Positions 1 through 8,693 of a DNA stretch of 64,000 nucleotides are shown here, piece after piece. A program made the position numbers and the translations under genes. The notes under the pieces were generated by a model. That model saw nothing but the letters and a program-made list of their open reading frames with translations, made no database searches and was not told the origin of the DNA. How positions within the stretch are numbered: the stretch's first letter is position 1; each line of letters opens with the position of its first letter. Where the stretch lies: positions 2,924 through 66,923 of the forward strand of contig QHWT01000038.1 of NCBI GenBank assembly GCA_003222675.1. Reading direction: 5' to 3'. The DNA is from Acidobacteriota bacterium. Lineage in GTDB: Bacteria > Acidobacteriota > Vicinamibacteria > Vicinamibacterales > 2-12-FULL-66-21.

Positions 1-11
1 ATGTGTCTCCT

Positions 12-2558
12 ATGACTCTTCTCCGACGCGTCTCCGCAGTTCTGATCCTCCTGCCCCTTGCGTGCTCGTCCGCATTCGCGCAAACCAGCGACAAGTCAAG
101 GGACGACAAGTCCCAGCCCGAGAAACTTCCCTCCATCGCCGACAAGGTGAAAGGCCTTCAGAAAATCGACGGCTACATCCCGCTCTACTGGCAATCGTCT
201 ACGGGCAAACTGTTCATGGAGATCAGCCGGTGGAAACAGGAGATGCTCTATCAGGTGTCTCTGCCGGCCGGCTTGGGATCGAATCCTGTCGGCCTCGATC
301 GCGGACAGCTCGGCGACTCGAGCGTGGTGGCGTTCGAGCGCATCGGCCCGAAGGTCCTGCTCGAGCAGCCGAATTACCACTATCGCGCGATCACCACCAA
401 CAGGGCGGAGCGCCGCGCGGTCGAGGACTCGTTCGCGCGCTCCGTGCTCTGGGGATTCAAGGTCGACGCCGAGGACGGCGATCGTGCGCTCGTCGACGCC
501 ACCTCATTCTTCATGCGCGACGCCCACGGGGTCGTCAACGCGCTGCGCCGCACGCGACAGGGGCGCTACAAGCTCGATGACAGCCGCAGCGCGCCTTACA
601 TGGAGCACACGAAGGGATTTCCAAGGAACACCGAGGTCGAAACACTGCTCACCTTCACGACGGACGAGGATCCGGGGCGCTACATCCGCCAGACCACGCC
701 GACGCCCACCGCCGTCACGCTGCGCGAGCACCACTCGTTCGTCGAGCTGCCGGATTTGAACTACAAGCCGCGTAAGCTCGACCCACGCGCACCGTCATTC
801 GGGATCGAGTTCTACGACTATGCATCGCCGATCAACGAGTCCATTGAGAAGCGTTGGATCGCACGGCATCGGCTCGAGAAGAGAGATCCTTCGGCCGCGA
901 TGTCCGAACCCGTGAAACCCATCATCTATTACGTGGACAGCGGCGCGCCGGAGCCGATCAGGAGCGCGCTCGTCGAAGGGGCCTCGTGGTGGAACCAGGC
1001 GTTCGAGGCGGCCGGGTTCCGCAACGCGTTCCAGGTGAAGGTGCTGCCCGACGAGGCGGACCCGATGGACGTCCGCTACAACATGATCAACTGGGTCCAC
1101 CGCGCGACCCGCGGTTGGTCGTACGGCGGCAGCATCACCGATCCGCGCACGGGGGAGATCATCAAGGGCAACGTGACGCTCGGCTCACTGCGCGTGCGGC
1201 AGGACTTCACGATCGGTGCGGGCCTGATCCCGCAGTACGCGGAAGGCGACGACCCGCCCGCGTGCATGGCCGAGATGTCGCCCGATGATGAGTACCTCGC
1301 GGCCCTGGACCCCGCCGCCGATCCCACCGCGATGTCCATCGCGCGCATCCGGCAGCTTGCCGCGCACGAGACCGGGCATACGCTGGGCTTCGCGCACAAT
1401 TTTGCCGCGAGCACCTACGGGCGCGCGTCCGTCATGGACTACCCGGCGCCATGGGTCGACATCAAGGATGGCAAACTGGATCTGTCGCATGCCTACGCAA
1501 CCGGCATCGGCGAGTTCGACAAGTTTGCCGTCCAGTACGCCTACTCGCAATTCCCGCCGGGCACGAGCGAGACCGAGGCGCTCGAGAAGATTCTCGAGGA
1601 CGGCGTCGCGCGCGGCATGCTCTACATCACGGATTCGGATGCCCGGCCGTTGAACGCCGCGCACCCGCTCGCGAGCTTGTGGGACAGCGGCAGCGATCCC
1701 GTCGCCACGCTGAAGCACGAGATGGACGTGCGCCGCATCGGCCTGTCGCAATTCGGATTGGCGACGATTCCGGTCGGCACGCCGCTCTCGGAGCTCGAGC
1801 TGAAGCTCCTGCCGCTGTATCTCCATCATCGCTACCAGACGGTCGCGGCGGCCAAGTCGATTGGCGGCGTGAACTTTACATATGCGGTCCGGGCAGCGGC
1901 CGGGCCCAATCCCGCAACCGTCGCCGAGATCGTGCCGGCCGCGCAGCAGCGCGCCGCGCTGGACGTCGTCCTCGACACGATTTCAGTGGATGCGCTTCGG
2001 ATTCCCGAGCGCATCCTGGACCTGATTCCGCCGCGTGCGTTCGGCTACGGCGGCGGCACCGCGGAACCGTTCGAGAGCCGCACCGATCCAGCGTTCGATC
2101 CGATCAGCGCCGCAACGATCGCGGCGGACATTTCCATCTCGGCGCTGCTGAACCCGCAGCGTGCCGCGCGCCTCAACGACCACGCCGCACGTAACCCGCG
2201 CAACCCGAGTTTCGGCGACGTCGTGGCTGCGCTGATCAACAAGACGTGGACCGCGCCCGTGCCGACTGACGCATACGGCGCGGCGATCCAACGTGCGGTG
2301 CAGAGTCTCCTGGTCACGCGCCTCATGGACCTCGCGTCGAATGCCGACGCCACGCCGCAAGTACGCGCAAATGCCTCGCAAGGGTTGCGCGATATCGCGG
2401 CATTTACCCGCACGTCGGCCGGGAGCCGCAGCGCGCACTTCGTCGCGACACGGGAAGACATCGACCGCTTCCTCAAGCGGCCCGCCGATACCTTCAAGAA
2501 GACGGAGCCGCTGGCCACGCCCGCCGGTGAACCGATTGGATCCCGCGGCGGTCAGTGA
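12..2558 (+). CDS. Secreted zinc-dependent metalloprotease (metzincin, DUF5117/DUF4953 type)
   Basis: This 848-residue protein begins with a signal peptide (basic start, hydrophobic stretch, Ala-Phe-Ala-Gln near residue 24), so it should act in the periplasm or outside the cell. Around residue 452 it carries [12 protein letters not shown], the metzincin zinc signature HExxHxxGxxH, followed about 20 residues later by SVMDYPAP, which fits the Met-turn. The order of a long beta-rich N-terminal half, zinc site and a helical C-terminal tail matches the DUF5118/DUF5117/DUF4953 peptidases common in Acidobacteriota and Bacteroidota. Substrate is unknown. An in-frame GTG lies at position 3, nine bases upstream, but the ATG at 12 gives a normal signal peptide. 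The window starts here, so the promoter is not visible. A dyad repeat follows the stop codon. Confidence 0.88.
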   Translation: MTLLRRVSAVLILLPLACSSAFAQTSDKSRDDKSQPEKLPSIADKVKGLQKIDGYIPLYWQSSTGKLFMEISRWKQEMLYQVSLPAGLGSNPVGLDRGQLGDSSVVAFERIGPKVLLEQPNYHYRAITTNRAERRAVEDSFARSVLWGFKVDAEDGDRALVDATSFFMRDAHGVVNALRRTRQGRYKLDDSRSAPYMEHTKGFPRNTEVETLLTFTTDEDPGRYIRQTTPTPTAVTLREHHSFVELPDLNYKPRKLDPRAPSFGIEFYDYASPINESIEKRWIARHRLEKRDPSAAMSEPVKPIIYYVDSGAPEPIRSALVEGASWWNQAFEAAGFRNAFQVKVLPDEADPMDVRYNMINWVHRATRGWSYGGSITDPRTGEIIKGNVTLGSLRVRQDFTIGAGLIPQYAEGDDPPACMAEMSPDDEYLAALDPAADPTAMSIARIRQLAAHETGHTLGFAHNFAASTYGRASVMDYPAPWVDIKDGKLDLSHAYATGIGEFDKFAVQYAYSQFPPGTSETEALEKILEDGVARGMLYITDSDARPLNAAHPLASLWDSGSDPVATLKHEMDVRRIGLSQFGLATIPVGTPLSELELKLLPLYLHHRYQTVAAAKSIGGVNFTYAVRAAAGPNPATVAEIVPAAQQRAALDVVLDTISVDALRIPERILDLIPPRAFGYGGGTAEPFESRTDPAFDPISAATIAADISISALLNPQRAARLNDHAARNPRNPSFGDVVAALINKTWTAPVPTDAYGAAIQRAVQSLLVTRLMDLASNADATPQVRANASQGLRDIAAFTRTSAGSRSAHFVATREDIDRFLKRPADTFKKTEPLATPAGEPIGSRGGQ

Positions 2559-2562
2559 ATTC

Positions 2563-2648
2563 ACTCAGAGGCCACGGAGGGCACCGAGGCATTTACGGAG
2601 ACACATATAAGAGTGTGTTCTTCTCCGTGGCCTCCATGGCCTCTGAGT
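2563..2648. repeat. Inverted repeat (18-bp arms) between metalloprotease and dehydratase genes
   Basis: Arms at 2563-2580 and 2631-2648 are complementary with one mismatch; each reads like tandem variants of a GGCC-A/T-CGGAGG word (CCGTGG, CCATGG, CCACGG). The arms face each other across about 50 bp. No T-run follows, so it is not a classic terminator. It belongs to the facing-word-array class seen many times in this window. Confidence 0.7.
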
Positions 2649-2669
2649 CATAAGGTCGTCCCTGGACAT

Positions 2670-3614
2670 ATGCAGCTCGTTTCCATCAAAGACATCCAGG
2701 CAGCGCGCGAACGGATTCTGCCCGTCGCGCGCGTGACGCCGCTTGTCGACGTGAGCGTCGCGGCGGGACGTCCGCTCTGGCTGAAATGCGAGAGCCTGCA
2801 GCCGGGCGGCGCGTTCAAGATCCGCGGCGCGTACAACATGGTGGCGCAACTCACCGCCGACCAGCGGTCGCGCGGCGTGATCACCTATTCGTCGGGAAAC
2901 CACGGGCAGGCGGTTGCGCTCGCCGCCCGCGCGCTTGGCGCGCGCGCCGTGGTCGTGATGCCGACGACCGCGCCAGCGATCAAGGTGGAAGGGACGCGCG
3001 GCTTTGGTGCGGAGGTTATTTTCGAGGGCACGACCACATTGCACCGCCGCGCGCGTGCCGAGGCCGAGGCGGCAGCGCGCGGTCTCACGATGGTGCCGCC
3101 GTTCGATCATGAATGGATCATCGCCGGCCAGGGGACGCTGGGGCTGGAGCTTCTCGAGCAGCTGCCCGATATCGCGACGGTCGTCGTGCCCGTCGGCGGC
3201 GGCGGCCTGATCTCGGGTGTCGCGGCGGCGATTAAACAGCTGAAGCCGTCAGTGCAGGTCGTCGGCGTGGAACCCTCAGGCGCCGCGAAGATGAAAGCAT
3301 CGATCGACGCGGGCGCGATTCAGACGCTCGCCTCGACGCGGAGCATCGCTGACGGCTTGCTGGCGGTGCGCCCTGGCGATCTGAACTTCGCGCACGTGCA
3401 GAAGTTCGTCGATCGCCTCGTGACCGTCGAGGACGAGGCCATTGGGTCGGCTGTGGGCTGGCTGTTCGCGACGGGGAAGATCCTGGCCGAGCCCAGCGGC
3501 GCCGCGTCCGTCGCGGCGGCGCTCGGCGCCAATCCGCCATTCACGGGACCGGCCGTCGCCATCATCAGCGGCGGCAACCTGGCTCCCGAGGACCTGTTGA
3601 AGTATGCGCATTGA
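2670..3614 (+). CDS. Threonine/serine dehydratase (PLP-dependent, fold type II)
   Basis: The 314-residue enzyme shows GGAFKIRGA, where Lys50 should bind PLP, SSGNHGQAVA (substrate carboxylate loop) and VGGGGLISG (PLP phosphate loop), the hallmark order of threonine ammonia-lyase, serine dehydratase and serine racemase. It lacks the C-terminal ACT domain of biosynthetic IlvA, so a catabolic (TdcB-like) dehydratase or racemase role is more likely; the sequence cannot separate these. I chose the ATG at 2670 because the upstream in-frame extension is translated repeat DNA with no family similarity. The stop overlaps the start of the following aminotransferase by 11 bp, which suggests a two-gene amino-acid operon. 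Confidence 0.9.
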   Translation: MQLVSIKDIQAARERILPVARVTPLVDVSVAAGRPLWLKCESLQPGGAFKIRGAYNMVAQLTADQRSRGVITYSSGNHGQAVALAARALGARAVVVMPTTAPAIKVEGTRGFGAEVIFEGTTTLHRRARAEAEAAARGLTMVPPFDHEWIIAGQGTLGLELLEQLPDIATVVVPVGGGGLISGVAAAIKQLKPSVQVVGVEPSGAAKMKASIDAGAIQTLASTRSIADGLLAVRPGDLNFAHVQKFVDRLVTVEDEAIGSAVGWLFATGKILAEPSGAASVAAALGANPPFTGPAVAIISGGNLAPEDLLKYAH

Positions 3615-4722
3615 AACGTTCGAGATGGAACGCATGCAGTCGACGTGGGAGAACATCGTCGACTACGACATGAGCGAGAGCGGTGTGCGGCCGCTGACGC
3701 TCCGCGAGCTGAGGGGAATGGGATTCGATCTCGATGCGCTTCTCGACGAGCCGCTCGGTTATAGCCAGTCGAACGGCACGATTCCATTGCGCGAGCGCAT
3801 CGCCGCGATCTATCCCGGCGCGACGATCGATCACATCGAGGTCACCAACGGCACGTCAGAGGCGAATTACCTTCTCGCGCTCGGTCAGCTCCGTGCCGGG
3901 GACGCTGTGGCCATGCAGGTCCCCAATTACATGCAGATGTGGGGCGTCGCGCGCAGCCTCGGCGCTGATGTGAAGACGTTTCGTTTGAGAACGGAAGCGG
4001 GATGGGAACCGGACTGGGAGCAGTTCGACCGCGCCGTCACGCCGCGGACGCGCCTGGTGTACTTGTCGAATCCCAATAACCCGACCGGCTCGGTCCTCTC
4101 CGCCGCCGCGATGCGCCGCATTGTCGATCGCTGCGAACAGACCGGCTCCTGGATCTTGTCGGATGAGGTGTATCTCGGCGCCGAGGTCACCGGAACGCGC
4201 ACGAAGAGTTTCTGGGGTATGAGCGATCGGGTGATCGTCACGAGCGGGCTGTCGAAGGCGTACGGTATGCCTGGCGTCCGTATCGGATGGCTCGTCGGGC
4301 CGGTATCGGTCGTCGCGGACTGCTGGAGCCAGCACGATTACATCACCATCGGCCCGAATAACCTTTCGGATCGCATCGCGCGCGTGGCTGTCGACGCCGG
4401 CAATCGTGAAAGCTGCTATGCCCGCACCAGGGAGATCCTGCGGCGCAATCTGCCGATCGTCCGTGAGTGGGTCGAGAGCTTCGGCGGCCGGCTGACGTGG
4501 ACTGAGCCGATCGCCGGAGCGATCGGGCTGATGAAGTACGCCGCCGACAGCCCGAGCCTCGCAATCGCGGAGCGCGTGCGCCTCAACCAGAGCACGTTGA
4601 TCGTACCCGGCGTCCACGTCGGCATCGAGGGACATCTCCGGATCTGGCTCGGGGGACGCGAAGAATTCCTGCGCGAGGGCCTGCGGCGGATCGGGACGGA
4701 GCTGCGCGCGTTATTTAATTAG
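3604..4722 (+). CDS. Class I/II PLP-dependent aminotransferase
   Basis: The 372-residue protein has the fold-type-I landmarks in order: SNPNNPTG (binds the substrate carboxylate and PLP), SDEVY (Asp to the pyridine nitrogen) and SGLSKAYGMPGVRIGW with catalytic Lys218. Overall layout is that of aspartate/capreomycidine-synthase-like aminotransferases; the specific amino donor and acceptor cannot be deduced. It overlaps the preceding dehydratase gene by 11 bp and is probably cotranslated, so joint breakdown or interconversion of hydroxy-amino acids is a reasonable inference. The stop is followed at once by a long G-rich repeat. Confidence 0.9.
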   Translation: MRIETFEMERMQSTWENIVDYDMSESGVRPLTLRELRGMGFDLDALLDEPLGYSQSNGTIPLRERIAAIYPGATIDHIEVTNGTSEANYLLALGQLRAGDAVAMQVPNYMQMWGVARSLGADVKTFRLRTEAGWEPDWEQFDRAVTPRTRLVYLSNPNNPTGSVLSAAAMRRIVDRCEQTGSWILSDEVYLGAEVTGTRTKSFWGMSDRVIVTSGLSKAYGMPGVRIGWLVGPVSVVADCWSQHDYITIGPNNLSDRIARVAVDAGNRESCYARTREILRRNLPIVREWVESFGGRLTWTEPIAGAIGLMKYAADSPSLAIAERVRLNQSTLIVPGVHVGIEGHLRIWLGGREEFLREGLRRIGTELRALFN

Positions 4723-4725
4723 ATC

Positions 4726-5001
4726 GGGGTGCGGGGTGCGGGGTGCGGGGTCCGGGGTGCGGGGTGCGGGGTCCGGGGTGCGGGGTGCGGGGTGCGGGGT
4801 CCGGGGTGCGGGGTCCGGGGTGCGGGGTCCGGGGTGCGGGGTCCGGGGTGCGGGGTCCGGGGTCCGGGATAATTTTGCCGCGACGTGCCGCAGACGCCGC
4901 AACAACCCAGCTTTGCGGATCCCGCCCTGCGCCCCGCGCCTCGCGCCCCGCGTCCCGCGCCCCGCGCCCCGCGTCCCGCGCCCCGCGCCCCGCGCCCCGC
5001 G
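4726..5001. repeat. Facing G-rich / C-rich heptamer arrays (gap 4723-5062)
   Basis: From 4726 to 4868 the plus strand is an almost perfect 7-bp tandem array, GGGGTGC alternating with GGGGTCC, about 20 units. After a 60-bp ordinary spacer it is answered at 4930-5001 by a C-rich array of CCCCGCG and CCCGCGT-type units. The two arms are roughly complementary, so the locus could form a long hairpin, and the G-rich arm has many GGGG runs able to stack as G-quadruplexes. Arginine/proline-rich reading frames across it are artefacts of the repeat. No other gene is visible between the aminotransferase and the next CDS. Confidence 0.9.
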
Positions 5002-5062
5002 ACAAGTCTTGTTAACCTCCACCCCGCCACTCCCGTAATAAGCAGGCAGAGGAGCCAAATCC

Positions 5063-5953
5063 ATGCGTCGACCTGCTGCCGCGATAGTCCTGGTGACCGC
5101 CCTGTCCGTGATTGTTCCGCGAAGCGCCGCGGCGCAACGTCAACCCGCTCCGGCGTCTCGGGAGGGCAGCCCGTCGGCCGAGGCCGCACCCGCGACGTCG
5201 TCGGCATTCGACGCCGAGGAGCTCCGCCAGCAGCTCGAGCGGCTGCTCGATCAATACCCCCCGTCGCTCGCGCGGGTGCTGCGGCTCGATCCGACGCTGC
5301 TCACCAATCCGGGATACCTGCAGCCGTATCCGGCGCTGGCGACGTTCATCGCGCAGCACCCCGAGGTCCCGCACAACCCGGCGTACTTCCTTGCGAGGTA
5401 CGAGGGGAACAACAGCTTCTACCGGCCGGACCCAAAGGATCGCATGTTCGACGTCTGGAAAGACGCGCTGACAGGAGTGTTCGTCTTCGTGATCTTTACG
5501 GCGGTCGCCGGCGCGCTCGCGTGGCTGATCAAGACTGTCATCGACCACCGGCGGTGGACGCGCATGCTGAAGATCCAGACCGACGCGCACACGAAGCTGC
5601 TCGATCGCTTCACGTCGAACGAGGATCTGCTCGCATACATGCAGACGCCTGCCGGGAAACGATTCTTCGAGTCCGCGCCGATTCCCGTCGAGAGCCCGCG
5701 TTCGCTCAACGCGCCAATCGGGCGCATCCTCTGGTCGGCGCAGGTCGGCACGGTGCTGACGCTCGCGGGCATCGGTCTCGAAGTGGTCGCGGCCCGCGCG
5801 ATCGAAGACGTCAGTCAACCGCTGTCGGCGATCGGCGTGGTGGTTATCGCGCTCGGCATCGGCTTCTGCGTCTCTGCATTCATGGCTTACGTGCTCTCGA
5901 AACGACTGGGTTTGATTGGCGGCGATGCCGCCACGCCGGAGCTCCGTGGCTGA
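5063..5953 (+). CDS. Membrane protein of unknown function preceding an ECF sigma gene
   Basis: This 296-residue protein has a cleavable-looking signal sequence (residues 1-25, ending AAAQ), a soluble region of about 110 residues, then one membrane segment near residues 138-160, a charged cytoplasmic-looking stretch, and two further hydrophobic segments in the last 70 residues. I do not recognise a named domain. Its stop lies inside the start of the ECF sigma factor gene (GTG at 5946), so the two are very likely cotranslated. By position it may be a sensor or an effector of the sigma/anti-sigma pair, but that is only inference. Confidence 0.8.
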   Translation: MRRPAAAIVLVTALSVIVPRSAAAQRQPAPASREGSPSAEAAPATSSAFDAEELRQQLERLLDQYPPSLARVLRLDPTLLTNPGYLQPYPALATFIAQHPEVPHNPAYFLARYEGNNSFYRPDPKDRMFDVWKDALTGVFVFVIFTAVAGALAWLIKTVIDHRRWTRMLKIQTDAHTKLLDRFTSNEDLLAYMQTPAGKRFFESAPIPVESPRSLNAPIGRILWSAQVGTVLTLAGIGLEVVAARAIEDVSQPLSAIGVVVIALGIGFCVSAFMAYVLSKRLGLIGGDAATPELRG

Positions 5954-6518
5954 CGTGACCTTCACCGACGTCGAACTCCTGCAGGCGGCCGACGCCGCCG
6001 ACGTGCCGCTGGCCATGGACGAGGACGCATTCCGCGCCTTTTACGAACGTACCGCGCCGTCGCTCTGGGGCTATCTGGCGCGGATCAGCGGCGACCGCCA
6101 GCTCGCCGACGACCTGCTGCAGGAGTCGTACTACCGTCTGCTCAAGGCGCGCGACGCCTTCGAGAGCGAAGCGCACCGCCGCAACTACTTGTTCCGCGTC
6201 GCAACGAACCTCGTGCGCGACGGCCGACGCGGCGCTTTCGCTGGACACATCGATCGAAGCGTGTCCGTGAGCGATCTATCTGCCGATGAACCATCGAGCC
6301 CGGAACGTCGGGCTGACGTGCAACGCGCGCTCGGGCGATTGAAGCCGAGAGAACGAGCGCTGCTCTGGCTCGCGTACGCGCAAGGCTCGTCCCACAGCGA
6401 GATCGCCGGCGTGCTCGGGCTCAAGACGGCAAGCATCAAGCTGCTGCTGTTCCGCGCGCGGCGCAAGATGGCGGCGTTGCTCGAAGGCGATCGTTCAGGC
6501 AAAGGGGCCCGCTCGTGA
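5946..6518 (+). CDS. RNA polymerase sigma factor, ECF subfamily
   Basis: The 190-residue product has an N-terminal sigma region 2 (DDLLQESYYRLLKAR, matching the core-binding/-10 recognition helix pattern) and a C-terminal region 4 with a helix-turn-helix (ERALLWLAYAQGSSHSEIAGVLGLK). I set the start at GTG 5946, which overlaps the upstream stop; a TTG at 5916 and an ATG at 6015 are alternatives. The gene overlaps the next one by 4 bp (GTGA). It should direct transcription of its own regulon, probably under control of the anti-sigma factor encoded directly downstream. Confidence 0.9.
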   Translation: MADVTFTDVELLQAADAADVPLAMDEDAFRAFYERTAPSLWGYLARISGDRQLADDLLQESYYRLLKARDAFESEAHRRNYLFRVATNLVRDGRRGAFAGHIDRSVSVSDLSADEPSSPERRADVQRALGRLKPRERALLWLAYAQGSSHSEIAGVLGLKTASIKLLLFRARRKMAALLEGDRSGKGARS

Positions 6519-7033
6519 CGCCACACTTCTGTCCTCACGAAACCGAACTGTGGGATGCAATCGCCGCCGGACGGTGGCCGGATGCGGCGGACGCGACGTT
6601 GCGCGCCCACGTGGTCAGCTGCGGGGCGTGCCGCGATCTGGCCCTGGTCGCCGGCAGCCTTCAGCGTGACGCATGCGACGTCACTCGCGCCGCCACCCCT
6701 CCCTCTTCGGCCATCGTCTGGTGGCGGGCGCAGATGCGCGCGCGCCAGGAGGCGGCAGACGCGGTCGATCGTCCAATCACCGTGGTCCAGGGACTCGCGA
6801 TTGCCTGCGCGGCGGGGCTGCTGCTCGGGTTGATGGGTTCGGTGGCCGCATGGGTGCGTGGGTCGACCGGTTGGTTCAGCCCGTGGTCAGCGACCGTCAC
6901 CAACGTTGTCGTGCAACTCGCTGCCGTGGATTTCACGAACCGCTGGGTGCTGCTGCCCGCGGTGCTGATCTGCTTGTCCCTCGTGATCGCCCCGGTCGCG
7001 ATCTACGCGATCATGACGGACGAGCAGCCCTAA
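6515..7033 (+). CDS. Zinc-finger anti-sigma-like membrane protein
   Basis: The 172-residue protein starts with a putative zf-HC2 motif (HVVSCGACRDL, His-x3-Cys-x2-Cys near residues 31-39), the zinc-binding anti-sigma signature, followed by a linker and two hydrophobic segments (about residues 88-110 and 140-165). It overlaps the ECF sigma gene by 4 bp. The expected role is to hold the sigma factor at the membrane until a signal arrives. The start is GTG at 6515. The stop codon TAA is itself part of the REP-like palindrome that follows, so the last residues may have been reshaped by that repeat. Confidence 0.85.
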   Translation: MTPHFCPHETELWDAIAAGRWPDAADATLRAHVVSCGACRDLALVAGSLQRDACDVTRAATPPSSAIVWWRAQMRARQEAADAVDRPITVVQGLAIACAAGLLLGLMGSVAAWVRGSTGWFSPWSATVTNVVVQLAAVDFTNRWVLLPAVLICLSLVIAPVAIYAIMTDEQP

Positions 7034-7110
7034 AGGGCTGCACTACGGAACGAACGTAGCGCAGGGCTTTAGCCCTGCTCGTGGCGCGCAGCCGTAAAAG
7101 GGTTGCGCTA
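7024..7110. repeat. REP-like palindrome cluster (TTTA-centred)
   Basis: Three short palindromes sit in a row: a GCAGCCCT/AGGGCTGC hairpin (7024-7041), GCAGGGCTTTAGCCCTGC (7061-7078) and a degenerate GCAGCCG/GGTTGC copy (7088-7106). The same pair recurs at 31718-31775. The cluster lies between convergent genes (plus ending 7033, minus ending 7205), so it may also help end transcription, although no T-run is present. I see nothing else between 7110 and 7204. Confidence 0.8.
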
Positions 7111-7204
7111 CAACAGACGCGTTACCGTCGTAGGGTCTATTTCTTCTCCATCAGCGAATTCGCGAGCACCTGCCCCGGGAGGGCGTCCGTCTGCTCTCCG
7201 CTTT

Positions 7205-8689
7205 TCACGACCACCACGCGGTATCGGCGACGCGCGCCGGATCGAAGATCACGAGGTCGCCGGCGTAGCCGGGCCGGATGATGCCGCGGTTGACCAACCG
7301 GAATTGTTCCGCGGGCAGCGACGTCATCTTCCGGATTGCTTCTTCGAGCGATATCACGTGTCGCGTGCGCACGTACTCGCCAAGAACGCGCGCGGTGTTG
7401 CCATAGCCGCGAGGGTGCGGCACGCCGTCGCCGTATTCGAGCACCCCGCTGTCGGACGCGAACGAGACCTTCGGGTGCCTCATGATGCGCGCGACATCTT
7501 CATCGCTCATGAAGTGGTAGACCATCGACGCGCCGCCGGCGAGCATCATCTCGCGGGCGGCTTCGAACTGCGCGTCGGCGCTGTCAGCCGCCTTCATCCT
7601 CGTCGCGACCTGCTTCATCGAGAGTCCGTTCAGGGTCTTGTCGGCCGCGTACGACGCCACCTTCGCGAATGAGAGGTCCGGCAATCCACGTTCCGCGAGC
7701 AGGCCTGCCATCTCCTTCTTGATCCGTTGCCACGTCGCCGGATCGTTCAGCCGTTCGGCGATCTTCTGCTCCCCGCCCTCGAGTGCCCACGCCGGAAACC
7801 TGATACCGAGCGTAGAGCTCGCGGCGGTGTAGGCGTACTGATCCGCGGCGACGTCGATGCCCTTCGCTCGCGCCGCATCGATCATCGCGAGCGCCTTCTC
7901 GCTGGCGCCCCATCGACTCGGACTGTCGACTTTCAGGTGCGAGATCTCCACGCGCGCGCCGGTTGTTTCACCGACCCGAATCGTCTCCGCGATCGCCTGC
8001 TCGAGCTCGGTACCCTCGTTCCGCATGTGGGACGCGTAGATGCCGCCGGCATTCGCGGCCACCCGCGCCAGATCGATGATCTCGGGCGCCTTTGCGTAAG
8101 TGCCCGGCACGTACTGCAGCCCGGTCGAGAATCCCACCGCCCCGTCAGCCATCGCCTTCCACACGTATGACTTCATTCGCGCCATCTCGCTTGGCGTCGG
8201 CAGGCGATCTGCGCTGCCCATGACTGCCCGGCGCACGGCGTTGTGTCCGATGAGCGTCGCGTAATTGATGGCGACGCGCGTCTCGCGAATTTTCGCCAGC
8301 GCTTCGCCGACGTCGAGCGCCGAGCCGCCGCAGTTGCCGGCCACGACGGTCGTCACGCCCATGCGCACGAAATTCGATGCGGAGGGGTGACTCGCGATGT
8401 CGTCCGCGTGCGTGTGGACGTCGATGAATCCGGGCGCGACGACGAGTCCGCGTGCATCGATGGTTTCGGCGGCCTGGCCGCGCGCAACCGCCCCGAGCTG
8501 GACGATTCGTCCGTCTTTGATCGCGAGATCGGCGCGAATGCCCGGCTTCCCCGTTCCGTCGATGACCGTGCCGCCGGCGATTACGACGTCGTAGCGCGAT
8601 TGCTGCGCGACGAGGCGAGGAAAGTCGACACCGCTCAGCCCACCCAGCAATGCGGCGACGATCAGCAACCTGTTACAGAGTGCGGACAT
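7205..8689 (-). CDS. N-acyl-D-amino-acid deacylase (D-aminoacylase), secreted
   Basis: The 494-residue amidohydrolase has a signal peptide (start MSALCNRLLIV, chosen over an upstream extension that overlaps the symporter gene) and all expected metal ligands of the D-aminoacylase family: HTH at residues 92-94, the Cys of NCGG, the His of SHMRNEG, the His of EISHL, and an Asp in FASDSG. It hydrolyses N-acyl-D-amino acids to D-amino acid and carboxylate. It starts 4 bp after the sodium:solute symporter stop, so released amino acids or acids may be imported by that transporter. Compare the paralogue at 24748-26436, which has lost several of these residues. Confidence 0.9.
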   Translation of the reverse strand: MSALCNRLLIVAALLGGLSGVDFPRLVAQQSRYDVVIAGGTVIDGTGKPGIRADLAIKDGRIVQLGAVARGQAAETIDARGLVVAPGFIDVHTHADDIASHPSASNFVRMGVTTVVAGNCGGSALDVGEALAKIRETRVAINYATLIGHNAVRRAVMGSADRLPTPSEMARMKSYVWKAMADGAVGFSTGLQYVPGTYAKAPEIIDLARVAANAGGIYASHMRNEGTELEQAIAETIRVGETTGARVEISHLKVDSPSRWGASEKALAMIDAARAKGIDVAADQYAYTAASSTLGIRFPAWALEGGEQKIAERLNDPATWQRIKKEMAGLLAERGLPDLSFAKVASYAADKTLNGLSMKQVATRMKAADSADAQFEAAREMMLAGGASMVYHFMSDEDVARIMRHPKVSFASDSGVLEYGDGVPHPRGYGNTARVLGEYVRTRHVISLEEAIRKMTSLPAEQFRLVNRGIIRPGYAGDLVIFDPARVADTAWWS

Positions 8690-8693
8690 GGAA

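Noticed and set aside
4711-5207. Several Arg/Pro/Gly-rich reading frames on both strands
   Set aside because: They are translations of the GGGGTGC/CCCCGCG arrays in all frames; composition follows the repeat and there is no domain or start signal.
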